A stretch of 37,131 nucleotides of DNA from an uncultured Blautia sp. GTDB taxonomy: Bacteria; Bacillota; Clostridia; Lachnospirales; Lachnospiraceae. This document shows positions 9,562 to 17,396 of this stretch, piece after piece. Each line of letters begins with the position of its first letter. Within the stretch, counting starts at the first letter, position 1. Under the pieces are notes generated by a model. It saw only the letters and a program-made list of their open reading frames with translations, did not search any database and was not told the DNA's origin. The stretch covers positions 1 to 37,131 of the forward strand of contig CAKRYE010000020.1 of NCBI GenBank assembly GCA_934426285.1, written 5' to 3'. The position numbers were made by a program, and so were the translations under genes.

Positions 9562-9590
9562 AATAAAAACAGTCATTTATATACGACTGT
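9562..9590 (-). terminator. possible weak intrinsic terminator inside the polysaccharide operon
   Basis: On the minus strand ACAGTC and GACTGT form a 6-bp stem with a 10-base loop, followed by TTTTTATT. It lies in the 293-base non-coding gap (9501-9793) between the two GT4 genes, which otherwise shows nothing beyond AT-rich sequence. An internal terminator is the kind of signal a LoaP antiterminator would suppress. The stem is short, so this is tentative. Confidence 0.4.
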
Positions 9591-9793
9591 CATTACTCAA
9601 TTTTGAGTTGATATCCTTAACTTTTTATTTAATAATTATCAGTATATAAAGTAATTTATACATAGCATTACACAATACAATTTTCCTTAACGTATATGCA
9701 AAAGTACTCTTTAAAATAAATCAAATAATAATATCAAATCAACTAAAACCAAATCATTTTCTCGAACTTCAAAATATTCAATTCTACCCGATT

Positions 9794-10981
9794 CTAATAT
9801 GACAACTCTTTAAGTTTTTTATAAAACGCATTTCTTCTTTTTTGCAAAATAGTATTTTCATATTCAAATGCTTTACTATAATTTATTCTACTCATTTTTT
9901 CTAATTCTCTAGGGTTCTTTTTCAATTCAAGAATACGTTTAGCAAACCCATCAACATCAAATGGATCAAACATATTTTCTCTAGTCAAAAGCTCTGGAAT
10001 ACCATTTACAGGTGTTGATATACACGGAAGTCCTGTCGCCATAGCCTCAATTAAAACTCTAGGAAGACCCTCCGCTTGTGACGGAAATAGAAACAAATCA
10101 CTCTTTAATAATTCAGAACGCAAATCTTTCTTATTTGAAAACAATCCTAGAAATCTAACATTATCACTTATATTCAAATCTTTCGCCATGTTTTCATAAT
10201 ATGGTCTTCTGTCTCCATCTCCAATACACTTTAAAGTAACATCCACATTCATGCTTTTTAATTTAGCAATAACATTAAGCAATGTAGTATGCCCTTTTAT
10301 GTCAGAATTAATTGCGCTTGCAATATGTATAATATTTATTGGCCTTTTTTCAATATTTGAATAAACTCTAGGTTTACCAAAAAAATCTTTATCTAGCTTT
10401 ATAGATGAGTAATATGAATCAAAATGTTTTTTATCTGTACCATACTTTATTGAATATGAAGGATACTCTTTTTCTAAAAAATTTTGTGTAACATACGATA
10501 CTCCATTAGCAATTAAGCATTCTTTCTTAAGTTTCCGTGTTAAAACATATGTTGCTAATTTATTACTCTTATATGCATCTCTGGGATCTACAATTACTTC
10601 TATTGCATAAGGACGATTTGTTTTTTTAAACTCATCTAATAACATAAAAGTAGGCAAAGATGGCAGCCTAAATATTCCACAATTTTCCTTTTTAATCACT
10701 CTCCTAATTATCTTTTTTAAGCGAAAATAATTTATAGCATAAGCTTTAGCCCCACGAATAAATGGTAATTCTGTAAAAGTAATTCCAGGACCATCTGCCT
10801 TAATATAAATTGATTTGTCAATGTTCTCCATTTGCTGTACTCTTGCAACAACATTAACTTTATCAAAAACTTCTAAATATCTCTTCCAAAAATCATATCC
10901 ATGAACTGCAGTTCTACACCAATATGTATTTGTATTTTTCTCTTTAACAATATGAGCATCAGACATTACTAATACTTCCAT
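9794..10981 (-). CDS. glycosyltransferase family 4
   Basis: The 395-residue protein has a GT-B fold layout with an N-terminal acceptor domain and a C-terminal donor-binding domain. The latter carries NIIHIASAINSDIKGHTTLL, LKCIGDGDRRPYYE and SQAEGLPRVLIEAMATGLP with the E-x7-E motif, then PVNGIPELL. It is a second cytoplasmic enzyme of repeat-unit assembly. The donor is unknown. A GAGGTGA sequence precedes the ATG. It follows the acetyltransferase gene by 24 bases, and a long AT-rich gap with a possible terminator separates it from the next glycosyltransferase gene. Confidence 0.88.
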   Translation of the reverse strand: MEVLVMSDAHIVKEKNTNTYWCRTAVHGYDFWKRYLEVFDKVNVVARVQQMENIDKSIYIKADGPGITFTELPFIRGAKAYAINYFRLKKIIRRVIKKENCGIFRLPSLPTFMLLDEFKKTNRPYAIEVIVDPRDAYKSNKLATYVLTRKLKKECLIANGVSYVTQNFLEKEYPSYSIKYGTDKKHFDSYYSSIKLDKDFFGKPRVYSNIEKRPINIIHIASAINSDIKGHTTLLNVIAKLKSMNVDVTLKCIGDGDRRPYYENMAKDLNISDNVRFLGLFSNKKDLRSELLKSDLFLFPSQAEGLPRVLIEAMATGLPCISTPVNGIPELLTRENMFDPFDVDGFAKRILELKKNPRELEKMSRINYSKAFEYENTILQKRRNAFYKKLKELSY

Positions 10982-11005
10982 AATTCACCTCAATAATTCA
11001 CTTCC

Positions 11006-11584
11006 TTAATTCATTTTCACCCATTTGCTATGAGCACCATCCCACTGTTTAACAATTCTGTTACAACCTACCACCATTGAATTTTCCGGAATTTTTTTAC
11101 TAACAACACTATTTGCTCCTATAATGCAACCATCGCCAATTTCAGTTCCAGCTAAAATTACAACATTTTCTCCTATCCAAACGCGATTTCCGATTATTAC
11201 CGTACCTTCAATTAGATTCCTATCATTCGGATTAGTTTTGGGTGAATCCTGAGTTTCACCAATATATTGTCCATGATTTGTATCACTTATAAAACATTTA
11301 GATGCAATTAACACATTTTCACCTATTTTTACAAATCTATGTGCTACGATATGCACCATATCTCCCATTTCACAATTATCACCTATATACAAACTTTTTC
11401 TTTTTCCATTTAAATCCCATCTGCAAAACCTTCCTGTAGTAAGATTTCTACCACCACTAATTGATTTTTTTCCTCGAATATATATAGGTCTCCTTACAAA
11501 TCTCGATTCTCGCATTGTAATTTTAGTCATAAACAAATAATACGCATTTTTTATAACTTCTGACGCAGAATATATGTTTTTCAT
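11006..11584 (-). CDS. left-handed beta-helix (hexapeptide-repeat) acetyltransferase
   Basis: The 192-residue protein has hexapeptide repeats (IGDNCEMGDMVHI, IGENVLIASKCFI, IGNRVWIGENVVILAGTEIG, IGANSVV) and the SDTNHG loop seen in WcaF/WbbJ-like acetyl-CoA-dependent enzymes. It may N-acetylate perosamine or O-acetylate another sugar of the repeat unit; sequence alone does not decide. The ATG at 11584 overlaps the stop of the upstream epimerase gene as ATGA and has AAGGA nine bases upstream. An alternative ATG at 11593 is only a base from that AAGGA and is less likely. Its position directly after the epimerase indicates translational coupling. Confidence 0.82.
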   Translation of the reverse strand: MKNIYSASEVIKNAYYLFMTKITMRESRFVRRPIYIRGKKSISGGRNLTTGRFCRWDLNGKRKSLYIGDNCEMGDMVHIVAHRFVKIGENVLIASKCFISDTNHGQYIGETQDSPKTNPNDRNLIEGTVIIGNRVWIGENVVILAGTEIGDGCIIGANSVVSKKIPENSMVVGCNRIVKQWDGAHSKWVKMN

Positions 11585-12420
11585 ATCAAGCATTCCTTCA
11601 TTTTTTCGATCATTTGTATCTTACAATCATCTCCCCAAATTGCTTTTGAATCATAAGGTCTATCTGGAAAAGCACCATAATTCAGTTTCATATCAAATCC
11701 ATTTTCTTTTATAAATCGTTCTACTCTATCAGAAATTTTTTCAGGACGACCACAACAAATATTTATAATTCCATTAATTTCAGATTGTTCCACAGTATCC
11801 GCAACATATTTACAAAAAAGATCATAATCAAGAAAATCAAATTGATTTACTCCCCATGTAAATGGAAATACTTTTTGTCCCTTGTTTGCAGCTTGTACTA
11901 TCTTTGAAAAAACAGAACATCCATCTTCTGTATTTCCAACAATATAAAAAGCACGAAGCCATTGAAATTCAATATTTTTATTTTGACACTCCAATTCAAT
12001 AATTTGCCTTAAAGTGTTTTTACTTATGCCATACAAACTTTGCGGATTGCAGGGGGTGCTTTCATTAATACTACCTTCATAAAAACCTATCTCATGCATA
12101 CTACCCATAATAGCAATTTTTTTCACTCCATCACTAATCATTCTTGATAAAAATCCCACATGCTTAGAAAGATCATTTATATGCCTTTTTGACCCATGTA
12201 CAAATCCGTCTCTCCATGCCATATGTAATACAACTTCTGGTTTCCCATAATATTCATATGGATTTTCTAACGAAAATATATCTCCACATATAATTTCAGC
12301 TCTTTTATCAATAAAATTATCTTTTAAGTCTGTAGCAACAACATTTTCACCATCATCTAACAATCTTTTAACAACACCCTTGCCTAAATATCCATTTGCA
12401 CCTGTAACTAAAATTTTCAT
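11581..12420 (-). CDS. NAD-dependent epimerase/dehydratase (extended SDR)
   Basis: The 279-residue protein begins MKILVTGANGYLGKGVVKRL, the GxxGxxG Rossmann motif, and has an IMGSMHEIGFYE segment followed by YGISK, the YxxxK catalytic pair. It belongs to the nucleotide-sugar epimerase/dehydratase family but is shorter than GalE, and I cannot name its substrate. GGGAG precedes the ATG at a good distance. It lies 17 bases after the fusion glycosyltransferase gene and overlaps the next gene, so it is part of the same translational chain. Confidence 0.82.
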   Translation of the reverse strand: MKILVTGANGYLGKGVVKRLLDDGENVVATDLKDNFIDKRAEIICGDIFSLENPYEYYGKPEVVLHMAWRDGFVHGSKRHINDLSKHVGFLSRMISDGVKKIAIMGSMHEIGFYEGSINESTPCNPQSLYGISKNTLRQIIELECQNKNIEFQWLRAFYIVGNTEDGCSVFSKIVQAANKGQKVFPFTWGVNQFDFLDYDLFCKYVADTVEQSEINGIINICCGRPEKISDRVERFIKENGFDMKLNYGAFPDRPYDSKAIWGDDCKIQMIEKMKECLI

Positions 12421-12437
12421 AACTTACTCCCTCTCTA

Positions 12438-14306
12438 TCAGCTTAATACTTCTAAAATCCAGTTATAAAGCGAATATTTTGTATATATCCGAGTTTCCAA
12501 TGGTATATATTGTAATTCTATAAATTCTTTATCAATTTGGATATCATTTCTATCAATTACTTTAATATTATTTGGATTATAAAAATCATATTTTAAAATT
12601 GATTTATTTGTCGTAATTAACTTTTTATTCATCCCTATCATTTCAATTGTTCTTATTGTTAATCCTGTTTGTTTGGGATGCTGAATATCCAAAACAATTT
12701 TTGATTTATCAATAATTTCAGCAACCTCTTCACTACTCATTTTTTCAAATTTGAAATCATTAATATTTGTATGTAAAAATTCCTTTTTGGTCGCTTTATA
12801 AAAATAATAAACAAATTTGCTTTGTAAATAGCAAAAGAAATAACTATTCAACTTCTCCCGATGAAAAATGTCACGTACTTGGTTAATAATTGTAATTCGA
12901 TCTGAATGAATCGTTCCAATAAAGCTTACATCATATTTTAATTTGTCTTTTTTTTCGGTTTTGCAAAATTCATCCGAATAAAATAACGGTCTGAACTTAA
13001 GTTCTTTATATTTTTTACAATCTTCCATGTCAAAAGAATGTAAGGTATCAAAATACTTAAACTTCTTAGTCACTCCTGGTATATTATCTATAGAATCCCA
13101 TAAATATAGGCAAAGTTTTGCATTAGGGTACTTCTCTTTAAGCTTTTTAAGAATGCTTTTAGGAGTCATATCACATTTGATAATCAAAATATAATCATAA
13201 TTCTTTTCTAGATTATCATTAATAATTTTTTCATAGTAATTCAGACTCTTTCTTAAAAAAATATTAGGACTAATTTTTAAAAGGGCTCTACTCATCGCAT
13301 TTGTTACAGAACGAACATCGTACATATCAACAAACGCCCCCATCTCTTCCATCTTTCTAACAATTTTATATTCATATCCAAAAAAAGCTGGTGAAAAAAA
13401 GAGTATCTTTTTGCAAGCAATATCATTAACCTGTTTATTGTTAATATTATATTGATTCATTTTCATTTCTCTTATTCCGCCTTCAATCACATTAGCATCT
13501 CCTCCAAGAACACCTAAACTGTTAAGAAATACTTTACTATCTATTTTAAAATCAATATTTCTACAATATTCACCATCAAGCTTTGCTTTTTCTGGAATCT
13601 CTAATTCATCCCTTCCATTAATCTGTGCCCATCCAGTCAGCCCTGGTTTTACATCATTCGCGCCATATTTATCACGTTCAGCAGTAAGTACATCCTGATT
13701 CCAAAGCCCTGGTCTTGGCCCAATAACACTCATATTCCCAATAAAGATATCCCAAATTTGTGGCAATTCATCTAAACTATGAGATCGAATAAACTTTCCA
13801 ACTTTTGTAATATATTGTTCTGGATTATCAAGCATATGGGTTGGCACATCATGCGGTGTGCTCATTTTCATACTTCTGAATTTATGCAATTTGAAATACT
13901 TTTTATTTTGACCAAGGCGTTTCTGAGTAAAAAATATTGGTCCCGGATCATCAATAAAAATAGCAATAGAAATCCCAATAAATACTGGTGACAGTACCAC
14001 CAACCCACAAAAAGATAACACTACATCTAAAAACCTTTTTACATATTTTGCATAAAAGCTAGGATGATAATCACTATCACCAATTGCTTCAAGATGCCCC
14101 CTCACTCCGTCAGCATTTTCAGCATCATTTTCATCTTTAACAAAAATAACTTTTTTCCCCTCCATCGGATTCTGTTCAGAAGGTTCATTCCGATATACGG
14201 AATCACCTTTCTTTACTTTTGCCCATATCTTCATTCCTGTAAACACAGTCCCCAACATCACTGCTGTAGCTCCTGCAATCTTTTTTATCTTTCGATTTCC
14301 AGACAT
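12438..14306 (-). CDS. phosphoglycosyl transferase fused to an RfaS/CgeB-like glycosyltransferase domain
   Basis: Residues 1-95 form a short N-terminal segment with one hydrophobic stretch. Residues about 85-280 are a monotopic bacterial sugar transferase: KRFLDVVLSFCGLVVLSP, DDPGPIFFTQKRLGQ, FKLHKFRSMK, the catalytic Asp-Glu in SLDELPQIWDIF, and NMSVIGPRPG. That enzyme loads the first sugar phosphate onto undecaprenyl phosphate. Such proteins normally end near GGIREM. Here the frame continues for about 330 residues beginning KKILFFSPAFFGYEYKIVRK, with a GT-B-like C-terminal half (SFIGTIHSDR, VLDIQHPKQTGLTIRTIEMIG) recalling LPS core RfaS/CgeB-like proteins. One protein may both prime the lipid and add a sugar. 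No in-frame start with a ribosome binding site is obvious at the junction. Confidence 0.82.
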   Translation of the reverse strand: MSGNRKIKKIAGATAVMLGTVFTGMKIWAKVKKGDSVYRNEPSEQNPMEGKKVIFVKDENDAENADGVRGHLEAIGDSDYHPSFYAKYVKRFLDVVLSFCGLVVLSPVFIGISIAIFIDDPGPIFFTQKRLGQNKKYFKLHKFRSMKMSTPHDVPTHMLDNPEQYITKVGKFIRSHSLDELPQIWDIFIGNMSVIGPRPGLWNQDVLTAERDKYGANDVKPGLTGWAQINGRDELEIPEKAKLDGEYCRNIDFKIDSKVFLNSLGVLGGDANVIEGGIREMKMNQYNINNKQVNDIACKKILFFSPAFFGYEYKIVRKMEEMGAFVDMYDVRSVTNAMSRALLKISPNIFLRKSLNYYEKIINDNLEKNYDYILIIKCDMTPKSILKKLKEKYPNAKLCLYLWDSIDNIPGVTKKFKYFDTLHSFDMEDCKKYKELKFRPLFYSDEFCKTEKKDKLKYDVSFIGTIHSDRITIINQVRDIFHREKLNSYFFCYLQSKFVYYFYKATKKEFLHTNINDFKFEKMSSEEVAEIIDKSKIVLDIQHPKQTGLTIRTIEMIGMNKKLITTNKSILKYDFYNPNNIKVIDRNDIQIDKEFIELQYIPLETRIYTKYSLYNWILEVLS

Positions 14307-14402
14307 TAATGCTTACTCCTTACTATTATGCTTTCACATTTTTAGTGTCCGAGGACAACTTTTTACTTTAAACCTTCTATTTTTCAACAAAAACTCCTGT
14401 TT

Positions 14403-16466
14403 TTATTTGTTTACCGCTTTCTCATAAAGCTCCCTATACGTCTCCCCATGCAACCTCAAATCCTCTTCCGCCGCATGATAAGTCGGCACGATCTCTTCCA
14501 CATACCTCCTGATCCCCGGATCATTCCCATAAGCCACCACAGCCAGTCTCTCCAATTGTCGCAGAAACTCATCCGTATCAAACGGAATCGGCTTCCCAAT
14601 ATGGATCAATTCATTCTCCGTCTTAGTCAGTCCCTCTTCCGCCATCAACTTTTCTTCATACAGCTTCTCCCCTGGCCTTAACCCGGTATATTCCACCTTA
14701 ATATCCACATCCGGTGTCATCCCCGACATCTTAATCAGGTTCCGTGCCAGTGTATCAATCTTCACCGGCGCTCCCATATCCAGCACAAAGATTTCTCCGC
14801 CCTTTGCATAAGTTCCCGCCTGAAGCACCAGACTCACAGCCTCCGGAATGGTCATAAAGTACCGGATAATATCCGGATGGGTAACGGTTACAGGGCCGCC
14901 CTTTGCGATCTGTTTCTTAAACAGCGGGATTACAGACCCGTTGCTTCCCAGTACATTTCCAAACCGCACTGCCACAAACTCAGTTTTAAGCTTCCGTTCC
15001 CCTTTTTCCTCAGGAAACTCCCTAGTAACTGCCGCTTCCTTCAGTACTTCCTCACTGTCCTCATAGTGGCTTCCCAGTAGCGGAAGCTTATCTATCTGTC
15101 CTGTTCTGCTGATTTTATCCATAGTCTGGATAACCATCTCGCAGAGACGCTTGCTGGCTCCCATAATGTTGGTAGGATTCACAGCCTTATCTGTACTGAT
15201 CAGCACAAAACGCTGACATCCATTTTTCAGGGCTGCATGTGCTGTCTTATAAGTTCCCATCACATTGTTCTTAATAGCTTCACAGGGGCTGGTCTCCATA
15301 AGGGGTACATGCTTATGTGCAGCTGCATGATAAACAATGTCCGGTTTATAGGTTTCAAATACATCATTGATCTTTCTGGTATCACGGACAGAACCGATCA
15401 GTACCACCAGATCCAGGTTCGGGTATTTGGAGCGGAGTTCCTGCTCAATGTCGTATGCATTGTTCTCATATACATCGAAGATCACCAGCCTCCTCGGTGC
15501 ATGAGCTGCGATCTGGCGGCAGAGCTCGCTTCCGATAGATCCGCCTCCACCGGTCACCAGGATAGTTTTTCCGCTGATATAACGGAAAATCTCATCCATG
15601 TTTACCTTGATAGGGTCTCTTCCCAGAAGATCCTCCACTGCCACATCCTTCATCTTGCTGAGAGATACTTCTCCTGTGACAAACTGATAGACACCTGGCA
15701 GGATCTTCATCTCGCATTTGGTCTCTTTGCAGATATTTAAGATGTCCCTTTTCTCTGCAGCACTTGCACTTGGAATAGCAAGAAGGATCTGGTCGATCTT
15801 GTATTTCTTTGCATTTAAAAGGATCTCATCCCTGCCTCCTACAATAGGTACGCTCTCCATATAGCGGCCCCATTTGTTGGGATTGTCGTCAATAATGCAG
15901 TAGACCTTTCCCTTTGGTTCTTTTGCACGTTCAATATCACGGAGAATAATCTGCCCTGCCTGGCCTGCACCGATCAGCATGATATGATGCAGCGGCCCTT
16001 CCTCTTCTTTCTGTCTCCGTGTCCTCTCCAGAAGGATAAACCGATAAGAAAAACGGATCCCTACGATCAGGCAGAACTGGATGATGGTTCCAAATAAGTA
16101 ATAGGACATTGGCATCTGCTGTATGGCAAGGGTGATCCCAACTGCCTGAAACAGAAATGTAATCACTGTAGAGATGCCAACCCTGATAAGCTCACTGTAG
16201 CTTGCAAAGCGCCATACACTGTTGTACAGGCGCAGCATCCAGAACACAAAAACAGAGAATACCGTATACCATGGTGTAAACTTCAGATAGGCAGACAAAT
16301 ATTCTCCGGGTATTGCTGAATATGTACAATCAAAACGAAACCACAGACCAAGAAAATAGGCTGCATTTACAGCGATCACATCATAAATGACCAGATAAAG
16401 GGAAATCACCTGCCAATGCTCCAGTTTTCTTCTCTTACAATTTTTCTTTTGATTCATAAATGTCAT
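14403..16466 (-). CDS. membrane nucleotide-sugar 4,6-dehydratase (CapD/PglF family)
   Basis: The 687-residue protein has four N-terminal membrane helices, a CoA-binding-like Rossmann domain (MLIGAGQAGQIILRDI) and a catalytic SDR domain from about residue 300 (ILVTGGGGSIGSELCRQIA, YHAAAHKHVPLMETSP, STDKAVNPTNIMGASKR). In this family Met replaces the usual catalytic Tyr before Lys, as seen here. It should convert UDP-GlcNAc to a UDP-4-keto-6-deoxy sugar at the membrane, probably for the first sugar of the repeat unit. The gene is much GC-richer than the following cassette, so it is likely conserved backbone. The ATG at 16466 overlaps the stop of a four-codon mini-ORF and lacks its own strong ribosome binding site. 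Confidence 0.9.
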   Translation of the reverse strand: MTFMNQKKNCKRRKLEHWQVISLYLVIYDVIAVNAAYFLGLWFRFDCTYSAIPGEYLSAYLKFTPWYTVFSVFVFWMLRLYNSVWRFASYSELIRVGISTVITFLFQAVGITLAIQQMPMSYYLFGTIIQFCLIVGIRFSYRFILLERTRRQKEEEGPLHHIMLIGAGQAGQIILRDIERAKEPKGKVYCIIDDNPNKWGRYMESVPIVGGRDEILLNAKKYKIDQILLAIPSASAAEKRDILNICKETKCEMKILPGVYQFVTGEVSLSKMKDVAVEDLLGRDPIKVNMDEIFRYISGKTILVTGGGGSIGSELCRQIAAHAPRRLVIFDVYENNAYDIEQELRSKYPNLDLVVLIGSVRDTRKINDVFETYKPDIVYHAAAHKHVPLMETSPCEAIKNNVMGTYKTAHAALKNGCQRFVLISTDKAVNPTNIMGASKRLCEMVIQTMDKISRTGQIDKLPLLGSHYEDSEEVLKEAAVTREFPEEKGERKLKTEFVAVRFGNVLGSNGSVIPLFKKQIAKGGPVTVTHPDIIRYFMTIPEAVSLVLQAGTYAKGGEIFVLDMGAPVKIDTLARNLIKMSGMTPDVDIKVEYTGLRPGEKLYEEKLMAEEGLTKTENELIHIGKPIPFDTDEFLRQLERLAVVAYGNDPGIRRYVEEIVPTYHAAEEDLRLHGETYRELYEKAVNK

Positions 16467-16507
16467 TTCTTAATCATACGGACAGCTTCACTCTGCCCTT
16501 TCCTCCT
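16463..16507 (-). other. chain of two overlapping mini-ORFs leading into capD
   Basis: A perfect AGGAGG (16502-16507) lies too far from the capD ATG to serve it, but it sits ten bases before GTG AAG CTG TCC GTA TGA (16474-16491). That stop overlaps ATG ATT AAG AAA TGA (16463-16477), whose stop in turn overlaps the capD ATG at 16464-16466. The arrangement would let ribosomes loaded at the strong site reinitiate stepwise into capD. It is a sequence observation; the peptides are probably not functional themselves. Confidence 0.35.
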
Positions 16508-16557
16508 AAATAAATCTTTTTCCTTCTTCAATTAAAAATTAAAATAATCTCTTGTTA

Positions 16558-17052
16558 TTAATCCTTAGTCAAAATCTCCAGCCCGCCATACATCTGAAGA
16601 TATCCCTCTCCTGCCGGCACTTCCAACCTTGCCAGTCTTTTATGCCTGTCAATTTTCCGTATCAGTTCTTCCTTGCCCTGCAACGGCCCCTGGGTAACAC
16701 AGGTCTGCCCCTGTCGGATATGCCCTTTTGACAGTGACATATGCTTTTCCTCCCCAAAGAGCTGCGCAAACAGTCCTTTCTGTTCCGAGGACAAGCGAAT
16801 CATACGGCTGTCAGGACATTTATCATGAAGTTCCTGTTCCAAAGTGTCCGGATCTTCGCTTTCCAGAAAGATAATATCCGGAAATGCAATCCCCTGTTCC
16901 ACATGCCACTGCCCCTGATACCGTTTCATCCGGTCATAGGTAGGCACGAAGGCGTCCTCCAATGCACGGGCAGAGAGGCTTTGTCTGCAGATTCTGGCAA
17001 ATTCTGTCGGGTTTTGTTCTCCACAGTCGCATAAGTACCAGATGACGATCAC
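16558..17052 (-). CDS. loaP: LoaP-type NusG paralogue, processive antiterminator
   Basis: The 164-residue protein has a NusG N-terminal domain (VIWYLCDCGEQNPTEFARIC, ARALEDAFVPTYDRMKRYQG, FPDIIFLESEDPDTLEQEL) and a short KOW-like end (GKEELIRKIDRHKRLARLEV). LoaP proteins are encoded at the head of long polysaccharide and antibiotic operons in Firmicutes, bind a leader RNA hairpin and let RNA polymerase read through terminators. Its place here, first in an approximately 16-kb minus-strand operon, fits exactly. The only plausible start is the GTG at 17052, with AAGGA directly abutting it, an unusually short spacing. It is transcribed from the promoter at 17142-17170, whose leader contains the 29-base palindrome at 17076-17104. 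Confidence 0.85.
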   Translation of the reverse strand: MIVIWYLCDCGEQNPTEFARICRQSLSARALEDAFVPTYDRMKRYQGQWHVEQGIAFPDIIFLESEDPDTLEQELHDKCPDSRMIRLSSEQKGLFAQLFGEEKHMSLSKGHIRQGQTCVTQGPLQGKEELIRKIDRHKRLARLEVPAGEGYLQMYGGLEILTKD

Positions 17053-17075
17053 TCCTTTTTCGCAGATTTCGACAG

Positions 17076-17104
17076 GATTCGTAGAGTATTTTACTCTACG
17101 AATC
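17076..17104. repeat. left inverted recombination site (palindrome)
   Basis: GATTCGTAGAGTA-TTT-TACTCTACGAATC is a perfect palindrome with 13-base arms and a 3-base centre. Bases 17077-17102 match the reverse complement of 18604-18629 at 25 of 26 positions, so the two sites are inverted with respect to each other. Paired arms around a short asymmetric centre resemble a tyrosine recombinase core site. The site lies in the transcribed leader of loaP, so the RNA would also fold into a strong hairpin there. Confidence 0.8.
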
Positions 17105-17141
17105 TGGTTTCAGACTTTTCCAGTCCCTTTCAACTCTCTTT

Positions 17142-17170
17142 ATTTTATATACAGTAGCACAATTTGTCAA
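17142..17170 (-). promoter_or_regulatory. sigma-A promoter driving loaP and the polysaccharide operon
   Basis: On the minus strand there is a perfect TTGACA (17165-17170), a 17-base spacer and TAAAAT (17142-17147). Transcription would start near 17135 and run through the left inverted repeat into loaP. It lies inside the segment bounded by the inverted sites, so inversion would disconnect it from the operon and point it at the end of the diguanylate cyclase gene. Confidence 0.75.
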
Positions 17171-17396
17171 TATTTCTGTGACGAATCTGTGAAATTCTTC
17201 TGTTTATGACAAAGTTTTTTAACAAACAAAGGGAGTTTTTATATGGTTTTTAATCTATCTATACAAAAATCATGACCAAAGTGGGCTGACTTGGGTGCTA
17301 TTTGCCGTTGCAATTATGGTCAGACAGCGGTCGGGCAACTATATTTAGACTTGTCGGACAGTTATGTTCCTATATTTTATCGAAAGGAGTTACATC
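17171..17396 (+). other. upstream region of the recombinase gene
   Basis: No protein of convincing size is present. A ten-codon frame with a good ribosome binding site (AAAGGGAG, then ATG at 17243, stop at 17273-17275, MVFNLSIQKS) could be a leader peptide. TTGTCG (N16) TATTTT at about 17351-17378 is a weak candidate promoter for the recombinase. Neither is strongly supported. Confidence 0.3.

Noticed and set aside
14340..14402. Short dyad TGTCC-GA-GGACA between capD and the fusion gene as a terminator or LoaP site
   Set aside because: The stem is only five bases with no proper T-run, too weak to support.
15237..15740. 167-residue plus-strand frame inside capD
   Set aside because: It is antisense to a strongly conserved dehydratase, and its composition looks like a shadow.
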